Assembly: GCA_034505235.1 (NCBI GenBank)
Contig: JAPDQY010000004.1
Location: forward strand, 8,725-72,724
DNA length: 64,000 bases
Origin: Coneutiohabitans thermophilus
GTDB taxonomy: Bacteria; Zhuqueibacterota; Zhuqueibacteria; Zhuqueibacterales; Zhuqueibacteraceae
Direction of reading: 5' to 3'
Under the pieces are notes generated by a model. It ran no database searches and was not told the DNA's origin. It saw only the letters and a program-made list of their open reading frames with translations. Every line of letters begins with the position of its first letter. The stretch's first letter is position 1. Both the position numbers and the translations under genes were made by a program. Below, one piece after another: positions 46,681 to 54,500 of the stretch.

Positions 46681-46701
46681 TGCCAACCCTCCCGGAAAAC
46701 C

Positions 46702-46732
46702 AAAAGGGAGCGCATTTGCGCTCCCTTTTTTT
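46702..46732 (+). terminator. Intrinsic terminator
   Basis: A 13-bp stem (AAAAGGGAGCGCA with TGCGCTCCCTTTT) ends in a run of seven Ts, 22 bp past the membrane-protein stop. The A-rich left side lets it also work on the minus strand. Confidence 0.9.
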
Positions 46733-46946
46733 CTGCTGATCAGGGTGGCCCACCGTCGGTTCCACAACCCACCGTTGCATTCCCGGGCGCAGACAAACAG
46801 CTCCAACCCAGCAAAAGCCGGGTTAACCGGGCGCCGGAGCTCCAGGCACAGGTTTTACAGTTTTCCTGTAAATTTCAAAGCCGGTCAAAAATAATGGTGG
46901 TCGTGAGGCCGGCGCAATTTTCAGCCGGTCTGCAAAAGAATGCGTG

Positions 46947-47633
46947 TCAGGCGGAAAGATCATCCGGCGCCAGTGCCAGGCCTTCACGCGCGGGCAGGGA
47001 AGAAGAGGACCGCGCCTGCGCGAGAGCGAGCCTGATTTTGCGCAAGCCGTAGACAATGAGCAGCAGCACCCCCGGCAGCAACATCACCAGCACCAGCAGC
47101 CAGTCCGGCGTGCCCAACAGCGCGCCGATCCACAACAGCGCGGCAAAGCGAAACCCCCGGCCGAGCACGCCGGCCAGCGCGAAATGATATTTGTTGTATT
47201 TCACCGAAATGGCATAGAGCCGCAGCGGCTCCGAGGAGATGGGCAGAAATGCGGCCAGGGCAATGATGGGAAAAGGGTGCTTGCGGAAGCCTGTAAACAA
47301 CCTGGCGATGAGCTTGACGTTCTTGACATCGAGCATCCTGCCGCGCTGCACGATGAAATCATAGATGAAGTATTCCAGCAGGAAGGCAAAGAACGTTGCG
47401 GCAGCCGCAATGGTCACGACCGCGACCCCGCTGGTCGCTTGGCCCGCCAGCAGGATCAACACATTGACCGGCACGGGAAAGAACGCGGTGGCCACACTCA
47501 CCAGCACAAACAATATCGGCAGGCCATAGAAACGTTCGGTGAACACGCCGGCACGCGCCAGCACAATCAACAGTCCCCACGCGATGATGACCGGAGCAGC
47601 CCGCAGGATCTGGGAATTCAATCGCATTTGCAT
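46947..47633 (-). CDS. VTT-domain (DedA/YqaA-like) membrane protein
   Basis: This 228-residue protein has five to six helices. FFPVPVNVLILLAGQATSG and the later LAAFLPISSEPLRLYAISVKYNKYHFALAGVLGRGFRF carry the proline/arginine pattern of VTT-domain proteins, which are linked to lipid scrambling across membranes. The ATG at 47633 (with AAGG upstream) is chosen over ATG 47687, whose ribosome site is too close. Confidence 0.75.
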   Translation of the reverse strand: MQMRLNSQILRAAPVIIAWGLLIVLARAGVFTERFYGLPILFVLVSVATAFFPVPVNVLILLAGQATSGVAVVTIAAAATFFAFLLEYFIYDFIVQRGRMLDVKNVKLIARLFTGFRKHPFPIIALAAFLPISSEPLRLYAISVKYNKYHFALAGVLGRGFRFAALLWIGALLGTPDWLLVLVMLLPGVLLLIVYGLRKIRLALAQARSSSSLPAREGLALAPDDLSA

Positions 47634-47995
47634 TCGTCCGCCTTGCCGTGAATGTCGGGAAAAGAACGGGCGAAGATACGAAAGCATTCCCTCATTTTCT
47701 AACAGGATTTTGTCAGGCGGCTCTGCCCTCGCCAGGTTGTCGGGCCGCAACAACATCCCCCCACCGCACTGAAACCCGGCGCAGAGGCAAATGCCAGACA
47801 AGCCCGCGGTTTTGGTGTGGAATACAGCCGCACAGCCGGGGAGGCGTTGCCCGCCGGCACTTTTCTCTTCCAGAGGCCGGCGGGCAATCTGCGCGGCGTT
47901 CGAATCAGCCGCGCGCCGGGCAGGGTGAAACACTGCAGCGCGCTGCTTGAACGGAGGCGTTTCGCAACACCTCTCTCGAACACGAAGCAATGAAA
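47634..47995. other. Intergenic stretch, no gene seen
   Basis: About 360 bp between the VTT protein and a degraded sorting-domain gene. No coding signal is recognised. Confidence 0.5.
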
Positions 47996-48286
47996 TTAGC
48001 GCAGGAGGATGAGCTTTCTGCTCTGCGAAAAATCCTGCGCCCGCAGGCGATAGACATGGATCCCGCTCGGCACCTCATGCCCGTGCAGATCTTTCCCGTT
48101 CCACACTACTTCATATCTCCCTGGTGTGACTTCGCGGTCGAACAGCACCGCCACCAGCCGGCCGAGCAGATCGTAAATCTCCAGCTCGACGCGCTGCCTT
48201 GCCGCCTGCGACGGCACTTAAAACACGATGCGCGCTTCGGGATTGAAGGGATTGGGATAATTCTGCCGCAACAACTCGCATGAGCC
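47996..48286 (-). pseudogene. Remnant of a type-IX-like C-terminal sorting domain
   Basis: On the minus strand the frame reads LLRQNYPNPFNPEARIVF, then TAA (48220-48218), then continues in register with PSQAARQRVELEIYDLLGR, VPSGIHVYRL and RKLILLR before a normal stop. The TAA falls where functional copies have a residue between IxF and xxP. Nothing upstream of ~48286 resembles the body of an exported protein. The gene therefore appears truncated at its 5' side as well as interrupted. Confidence 0.75.
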
Positions 48287-49113
48287 GTCACCTAATGAAC
48301 CCTCTCGGATTGAGTCGTCGCTTTGGGAAGGTGACCATGTAGAATGGGAGGAGGGACATCGCGGGCTTGACTGAGAAAAAGCGGGGCCGGTCGCACCACG
48401 CGTTGCAATCACCAGCATACTGATTCCAACGCGCCGGTCGGAATGGCACCTCCATGGGGTGGTGTTCCCGCCATTCCGGATGTGTTGCGCCCGCATGGGC
48501 AACCCTCCCTTTCGCGAGTCAGGGGCAGCATCACGATCCAGCCCTGCGCTTTTCACTGGTCTTTGGCCAGTGCGGGTCAATGAAGGTTACGCCATTTGTC
48601 ATGTCAATTACCATGCCGGCCGGCTTGCTCCGTCGCAACTTTTTGTTAATCTGTCTCTTGTCTGCAGGTGATGTCGGCGCAGGCAAAATTTTTTGTGCAC
48701 AGCTTGCACAAAACTCTCCAGAAAAGCGCACGGCCTGCACGATGAAAAAGTGGCTCGATACTCAATGCACGGATGAGCCGATGACTTTTGTTGAAAAAAT
48801 CCCGAGCCCCGCACTTTGCAATCCCTCTCTCCAGCGCAAAAGAAACCTCCCACGAAATACGCGAAAATCACAGCGCAACATCACGTGGCAGGAGATTTGA
48901 CTTTTGTTAGAAGATAGATGGGTGCCAGGGGAGGTGCTCTCATATAACTCGTGCTATGTCAGACGGTACCTGCGCGAGCCGATTGGAACAAGTATGGGAG
49001 AGGCCGCAGGGAGCAGCAACACGGAACAGGCAGCGGTGCCAGCCCTGCGTGAATAGCGGAGCGGGTGGGCATACCGGGAAAAGCTCGAGGATCGACGGTT
49101 GGCAAGATTCTGC
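48287..49113. other. Non-coding region upstream of the LacI-family gene
   Basis: About 830 bp without a convincing gene, partly AT-rich. It carries a 13-nt inverted match (48846-48858) to the nested palindromic repeat at 28911-28970. It may include decayed remains of the gene whose sorting domain survives at 47996-48286. Confidence 0.5.
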
Positions 49114-49142
49114 TTGACAAAGGCGAAGGAGATTGCTATTCT
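49114..49142 (+). promoter_or_regulatory. Promoter of the LacI-family regulator
   Basis: TTGACA (49114-49119), a 17-nt spacer and TATTCT (49137-49142) are followed directly by the operator-like palindrome. The leader to the ATG at 49256 is ~105 nt. Confidence 0.6.
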
Positions 49143-49158
49143 ATTAAACCGCTTTAAT
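49143..49158. promoter_or_regulatory. LacI-type operator candidate
   Basis: The 16-bp sequence ATTAAACCGCTTTAAT has perfect 6-bp arms (ATTAAA/TTTAAT) around a central CCGC. It lies immediately after the -10 box at the expected transcription start. LacI-family operators are palindromes with a central CG, so autoregulation is the natural reading. Confidence 0.55.
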
Positions 49159-49255
49159 AAATTTTTTTGAACGTTTTTGACATCATGGTTTAACTGCATG
49201 TAAATCAGAGACAATTTTTGATTGCTGAGCAAAAAATCATAAAAACGATTTAAGC

Positions 49256-50308
49256 ATGGGACTCGGTGCCACCATCAAGGATGTTGCCCGCAAGGCCAAA
49301 GTCTCGGAAGCCACGGTTTCCCTGGTGTTGAACAACAAGGCCAACGTCCGCGAGGAAACCCGCCAGCGCGTGCTCAAGGCCATACGGCAACTCAACTATC
49401 ACCCCCGCCACATGGCGCGCGGCCTGGCCTCCCGCAAGAGCGGCAACTTCGGTTTCATCCTCACCGACGATCACTTCTCCCGTGCCGAACCCTTCTACAC
49501 CAAAATCTTTCTCGGCACCGAATTCGAAGCGCGCAAATACAACTACTACATCCTGCTCACCACCGTGCCGCGCACGTTTCATCCCGACACCGATCTGCCG
49601 CGCTTTCTGCGCGAGCGCAACGTCGATGGCGTGCTGCTCGCCGGCCATATCCCCCATGCCCTGTGCGAATACCTGCGCGATCTCAAAATGCCGCATGTGT
49701 TCATCGATTTCTCGCCGCGCCACAAACAGGGCAATGTGGTCATGATGGACAATCTCCTGGGCGCCACCCTGGCGGTGCGCCACTTGATTGCTTTGGGCCA
49801 CCGCCGCATCGCATTCATCGGCGGAGACATCAGCCATCCCAGTATCGCCGCCCGCCTGGAAGGCTATAAACAAGCCCTCAGCGCAGCCGGGCTTGCCGTT
49901 ACAGAAGAGCTGATTGAAAGCGTGGAAAGCCATACCGCCGCGGCGGACGGCTATCACGCCACCGCCGCGCTGGCGCAGCGCAAGACGCCCTTCACCGCCA
50001 TCTTTGCCGCCAATGATGCCATGGCTATCGGCGCCATGCAATTCCTGCGCGAGCAGGGGCGCATCATCCCGGCGGAGGTCTCGGTTGTCGGGTTTGATGA
50101 CATCGAAGCTGGCATGCACACGCAGCCCCAACTCACCACCATTCGCGTGGACAAGGAAGAGCTCGGTGCCGTGGCGCTGCGCCGGCTGGTGGAAATGATC
50201 GAGACGAAAAAAGAATTACCAGGCAAAGTTTTCACCCCCGTCGAATTGGTCGTGCGGCAATCCACTGCTCCGCCACCGCCGGCGGCTGCAGGCGGATCAT
50301 CCAATTGA
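49256..50308 (+). CDS. LacI-family transcriptional regulator
   Basis: This 350-residue repressor has an N-terminal helix-turn-helix (TIKDVARKAKVSEATVS) and hinge helix (RHMARGLASRKS). A periplasmic-binding-protein-like sensor domain (~60-335) contains VDGVLLAG, VMMDNLLGATLAVRHLIALGHRRIAFIGG and FAANDAMAIGAMQFLREQG. Ligands in the family are sugars or nucleosides. It is the first gene of a plus-strand run of exported, carbohydrate-binding and TonB-dependent proteins, and its own promoter carries an operator-like palindrome. Control of that locus by a sugar is inferred. Confidence 0.95.
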   Translation: MGLGATIKDVARKAKVSEATVSLVLNNKANVREETRQRVLKAIRQLNYHPRHMARGLASRKSGNFGFILTDDHFSRAEPFYTKIFLGTEFEARKYNYYILLTTVPRTFHPDTDLPRFLRERNVDGVLLAGHIPHALCEYLRDLKMPHVFIDFSPRHKQGNVVMMDNLLGATLAVRHLIALGHRRIAFIGGDISHPSIAARLEGYKQALSAAGLAVTEELIESVESHTAAADGYHATAALAQRKTPFTAIFAANDAMAIGAMQFLREQGRIIPAEVSVVGFDDIEAGMHTQPQLTTIRVDKEELGAVALRRLVEMIETKKELPGKVFTPVELVVRQSTAPPPPAAAGGSSN

Positions 50309-50821
50309 AACAATCTGATCAGAAGCACCACGGCGGGGCGGTGCTCGCTGCAGAGGTCGGCCTTCCCCCGCTGAATGCTGTGACCTCCGGGTTGTCCCGT
50401 CGCAGTTTCACGCAAGCAGATGACGGCACGACGCGCATGAAAAGAAGCGCGGCCGCGCACCCGGCGTTGTGCCGCAAAATTGCCACTCCGGCGCCGGCAT
50501 TTTCGTGGCTCCGCCGGGTATGCTGCCAGATGCCGGCCTCGGCAGTGACCAAGCACCACAAAGAATTGCGGTCGATCAAAAAACAATGCCGGCCAGGGCA
50601 TCGGCAGTGCAAAAGCTGGGGGAAATGCCCGTGGCGCGGCCGTCAATTGCTCGCTTGCTGTTCCGGCGCGTGCAGTGCGCGTGGAATTTGGATGCGGTAC
50701 ATGAGGAGGTTTTTGGGTTCGCCGTGACGCTTGCAGTCACCACGGCGGCAAGCACAGGCTGAAAAGTGCTCACATCACTTCAGCATCCCACAGTCCAACC
50801 CCAAGCCAAGGGAGGTGTTCC
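50309..50821. other. Leader region of the carbohydrate-binding protein gene
   Basis: About 510 bp without a gene. A hairpin (CGCCGTG 50720-50726 with CACGGCG 50741-50747, and inner GTGAC/GTCAC) lies ~75 bp before the start codon. An AGGGAGG ribosome site is at 50810-50816. I do not see another copy of the LacI operator palindrome here. Confidence 0.5.
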
Positions 50822-53800
50822 ATGCAATCTCGCTTGACCGTCTTGCTGGCGCTGCCCCTCATCTTCTGTTTGATGGGGACAGGCAGCGTGCACAGCCAGA
50901 TCAACACGATTGTCAACGGCGGTTTTGAGAACGCCGAAGCGCCGGCCTACTGGCACAAAGCCAATGCCGGCGGGGCAACGCTGGAATGGGCGAGTGACGT
51001 CTATCGCTCTCCGCAGCGTTCATTGAAGATCAGCAAGAGCAGCGGTTCCGATGCGCCGATGTGGGAATCCGACAACCTCGCCAGGTTGAATTGGAATCCG
51101 GTGGGTGGCATTCCCGCCAACATCGAAATGGAAGTCGGCGGCTGGGTGAAAACCTCGGGGGTGAATGTCAATCCCGCCAGCGACGACGCCCGGATCACGC
51201 TGTCCTTTTGGTTTTTCGATGCCAGCGATGCCCTGATCTTCGGCCAGCCCGTCGTGATCGCCGTGCCGCAAGGCCAGGCCACCAGCGATTGGAGCGAAAT
51301 CAAGAACAGCACCGCGGTGGTACTGCCGGTGGATGCCGCCCGCCTGGTGGTGCAGTTCAAATTTGGCGCCAGTGCCACCGGCACGGTCTGGCTCGACGAC
51401 ATTTTTCTGCGGAACGCACCCGGCGCGCAGGGCTGGCTGGGCGATCTCTACAACGGCAACTTTGGCGTTCCCGCCAACTGGTTCTTCTGGAAAGGCCAGA
51501 TGAGTGAGGGGGTGGCTGGCAAGGGCGTGGTCACCATCACCAGCGAAGCGTCACACTCCGGCACTTACTCCCTGCTGGTGGAGGATGATGGCAGCAATCC
51601 GGATGAGGTCGTGGCGATTTCCGATCGCAATCCCATCGAGCCGGGCCGCGCCTACGGCATCTCCGCCTGGGTCAAGCTCGCCGGGGTCAATACCAATGAG
51701 CCCTTTGACGTCGAGAAGGCGGTGTTCTTCACATTGACCTATCACACCGACGCCGCCGGCTGGGCGGAAATCTCCGGACAGGATTTCTTCGTTGTCGATC
51801 AATCCGCCCGCGAGCGCGACTGGACGCTTTACTCCTTCACCTTCACACCGCCGGCCAACGCCACGCGTCTCTCGGTGCGCGCCCGTCTGCAACATCAGGC
51901 CACCGGCAAAACCTACTGGGATGATTTTCGCATGTACCCGGTGGAAGTGGCCAGAAAGAATTTGACCCTGGATGAATCGAGCCGACCAGCCTACTGGGAG
52001 GGCTTCCACAACGGCGGCCAGGCGGTGTGGACTGGCAAAGTCTATCGTTCCGCCGAACGCAGCCTGATGCTCAGCAAGAACGCCGGCAGCAGCGCCGATC
52101 CAATCTGGCTGGCGCGGCAGATGGCAAAATTGAACTGGAATCCCTCCGGCGGTGTGCCAGCCAACATCGAGATGGAAATCGGCGGCTGGGTGAAAACGGA
52201 GAATGTCAACACCAACCCCGCCAACGACGCGGCGAAGATTCAACTCCGCTTCAAGTTTTTCGATGCTTCGCACAATTTGATTTTCGGCCAGCCGGTGGTG
52301 CTGGACGTGCCGCAGACGCAAGCCTCCACCGAGTGGACCGAAATCAAGAACGGCTCCGCCGTGGTGCTGCCGGTCGCTGCCGATTCGATGGTGATCGAAT
52401 TTCAGATGGGGCCGAATGCCAGCGGCACCGTCTATCTCGATGACGTCTTCATGCGCAATGCGCCGGGCGCGCAGGGCTGGCTGGGCGATCTTTACAATGG
52501 CAATTTTGGTGTGCCCGAAGGCTGGTTCTTCTGGAAGGGACAGATGAGCGAGGGCGTGGCTGGCAAGGGCATCGTCACCATCACCGCGCAATACTCCTAC
52601 AGCGGGCGCTATTCGTTGCGCGTCAGCGATGATGCCGGCAATCCCGACGAAGTCGTGGCCATTTCCGACCGCAACCCGGTGCAGCCCAACACCGAGTATC
52701 TGGTCACCGCACGCGTCAAGCGCGTCGGCACGGTTCTCAATCCGCCGCCACGTGACGTGGAGAAGGCGATTTTCTTCACCGTCACCTATCACGGCAACAG
52801 CCCCACCGGCTGGGATGAAAAACGCGGCGAGGATTTCTTCGTCATTGATCAAACCACCGTCGATCGGGACTGGACACAGTACTCCTTCCGGTTGAAAACC
52901 CGCGCGGATGAACATCGCCTCTCGATCCGCGCCCGCTTGCAGCATCAAGCCACGGGTGACACCTATTGGGATGAATTTCACGTTGTGCCCATCGCCACGC
53001 CGAATGCCAATTTGAGCTTCGACGAGGCGGAGGTGCCGGCTTACTGGATGAAGCTGAACACCGATGCCGCCACCGTTGAATGGGCCACCGATCAGGTCCG
53101 TTCGCCGCAGCGGTCGTTGAAGATCAGCAAGGTCGGGGGCGGGGGCGAGCCGGCCTGGCAGACGCGCGCCAACATGGCCAAGCTCAACTGGAACCCGGTG
53201 ACCGGCACGCCGGCCAACGTCGAAATGGAAATCGGCGGCTGGGTGAAAACCGAGAATGTCAACGTCAACCCCGGCGGTGCCAGCGGCGAGATTCAATTGC
53301 TTTATTCCTTCTATGACAAGAATGGCGCACTGATCTTTGGTCAGCCCGTCGTGCTCAACGTGCCGCAGGCACAGCCCAGCACGGATTGGACGGAAATCAA
53401 GAACCCCTCGCCGGTGGTCCTGCCGGTTGACGCCGATTCCCTGGTGGTCACGTTCAAATTTGGCGCCGATGCCACCGGCACGGTTTGGCTCGACGATCTT
53501 TTCCTGCGTAATGCGCCCGGTGCACAGGGCTGGCTGGGTGATTTGTTCAACGCCAATTTCGGCACGCCGGAAGGCTGGTTTTTTTGGAAGGGGCAGATGA
53601 GTGAAGGTGTGGCCGGCAAAGGGGTGGTGAGCCTCAGCCGGGACTATGCACACTCCGGCGATTATTCCCTCCTGGTTTCCGATGATGCCGGCAACCCCGA
53701 CGAAGTGGTGCTGATTGGCAATCGCAACAGCGTGCAGGGCAATCGCGTTTATCAAGTCTCGGCCTGGGTGAAGACCGTGGGCGTCAACACCAACGTACCG

Positions 53801-54355
53801 TTTGATGTCGAGCAGGCGATTTTTTTCACCGTGACCTATCACAAGGCCGGAGCCGGTTGGGCGGAAGTGCGCGGTGAGGATTACTTTGTCATCGATCAAA
53901 CGGTCACGGACAAGGACTGGTCGCTGTACAGCTTCACGCTGACCACGCCGGCGGAGGCCAATCGCATGTCGATTCGCGGCCGCATGCAACACCGGGCCAC
54001 TGGCCGGGTTTACTTCGACGATTTCGCGGTGGTGGAGGGTCAGGTGACGCGCGTGCAGGGCGGCCGGGAACTGCCTGCGGCCTACGCGCTGGCGCAGAAT
54101 TATCCCAACCCGTTCAACCCCGAGACGCGCATCAGCTATGCCCTGCCGCGGGATGTCCATGTCACCCTTGCCATTTTCAATGCGCTCGGCCAGAAAGTGC
54201 GCACGCTGGTGCAGGCCAACCAGCCGGCCGGCCGGCATGAGATCGTGTGGGATGGCCGCAACGATGACGGCCAGTCGGTGGCCAGCGGCATCTATTTTTA
54301 CCAACTGCGCACCGCGGATGCCAAACTCACGCGGCGCATGCTGCTGATGCGGTAG
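50822..54355 (+). CDS. Exported protein with three tandem carbohydrate-binding-like units and sorting domain
   Basis: This 1177-residue protein has signal peptide MQSRLTVLLALPLIFCLMG (cleavage after VHS). Three tandem ~349-residue units (about 31-380, 380-730, 730-1075) each carry two jelly-roll modules. The first module has xAYWxK...RSPQRSLKISK...EIGGWVKT...TVWLDDIFLRN. The second has GWFFWKGQMSEGVAGKG...SLLVSDDAGNPDEVV...TYWDDF. These resemble family 4/9/22-like carbohydrate-binding folds. The C-terminal type-IX-like sorting domain (NYPNPFNPETRISY ... VASGIYFYQL ... RRMLLMR) indicates surface display. No catalytic domain is seen. It probably binds a glycan for the TonB receptor encoded next. 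Confidence 0.9.
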   Translation: MQSRLTVLLALPLIFCLMGTGSVHSQINTIVNGGFENAEAPAYWHKANAGGATLEWASDVYRSPQRSLKISKSSGSDAPMWESDNLARLNWNPVGGIPANIEMEVGGWVKTSGVNVNPASDDARITLSFWFFDASDALIFGQPVVIAVPQGQATSDWSEIKNSTAVVLPVDAARLVVQFKFGASATGTVWLDDIFLRNAPGAQGWLGDLYNGNFGVPANWFFWKGQMSEGVAGKGVVTITSEASHSGTYSLLVEDDGSNPDEVVAISDRNPIEPGRAYGISAWVKLAGVNTNEPFDVEKAVFFTLTYHTDAAGWAEISGQDFFVVDQSARERDWTLYSFTFTPPANATRLSVRARLQHQATGKTYWDDFRMYPVEVARKNLTLDESSRPAYWEGFHNGGQAVWTGKVYRSAERSLMLSKNAGSSADPIWLARQMAKLNWNPSGGVPANIEMEIGGWVKTENVNTNPANDAAKIQLRFKFFDASHNLIFGQPVVLDVPQTQASTEWTEIKNGSAVVLPVAADSMVIEFQMGPNASGTVYLDDVFMRNAPGAQGWLGDLYNGNFGVPEGWFFWKGQMSEGVAGKGIVTITAQYSYSGRYSLRVSDDAGNPDEVVAISDRNPVQPNTEYLVTARVKRVGTVLNPPPRDVEKAIFFTVTYHGNSPTGWDEKRGEDFFVIDQTTVDRDWTQYSFRLKTRADEHRLSIRARLQHQATGDTYWDEFHVVPIATPNANLSFDEAEVPAYWMKLNTDAATVEWATDQVRSPQRSLKISKVGGGGEPAWQTRANMAKLNWNPVTGTPANVEMEIGGWVKTENVNVNPGGASGEIQLLYSFYDKNGALIFGQPVVLNVPQAQPSTDWTEIKNPSPVVLPVDADSLVVTFKFGADATGTVWLDDLFLRNAPGAQGWLGDLFNANFGTPEGWFFWKGQMSEGVAGKGVVSLSRDYAHSGDYSLLVSDDAGNPDEVVLIGNRNSVQGNRVYQVSAWVKTVGVNTNVPFDVEQAIFFTVTYHKAGAGWAEVRGEDYFVIDQTVTDKDWSLYSFTLTTPAEANRMSIRGRMQHRATGRVYFDDFAVVEGQVTRVQGGRELPAAYALAQNYPNPFNPETRISYALPRDVHVTLAIFNALGQKVRTLVQANQPAGRHEIVWDGRNDDGQSVASGIYFYQLRTADAKLTRRMLLMR
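50915..54040 (+). repeat. Three tandem ~1.05-kb coding repeats
   Basis: The same codon-level landmarks recur at about 50944, 51988 and 53039 (start of each AYW motif), with highly similar DNA between. The blocks around GGCGGCTGGGTGAAAAC and GCGCAGGGCTGGCTGGG are nearly identical. Recent duplication with some divergence is likely. Confidence 0.85.
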
Positions 54356-54500
54356 TGCGGCGTACCGGAAGGGATGGTGGAATCGGGGTGCTTGGCGGGC
54401 GGTTGGCGGGTATGCCGCCGCCGCCCGTCAATCCTGTCGGGAGACGGTTGCAGAATTTGGGCATCACCGGACGCCATTTTTACAAGCTTGCGAGGCGATC

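Noticed and set aside
48218..48220. In-frame stop in the sorting-domain remnant as recoding
   Set aside because: The codon is TAA, not TGA, and the rest of the gene is missing, so a pseudogene is the simpler reading.
51551..54304. 917-codon minus-strand open frame
   Set aside because: Antisense shadow of the triple-repeat protein; its own apparent repeats simply mirror the coding repeats.
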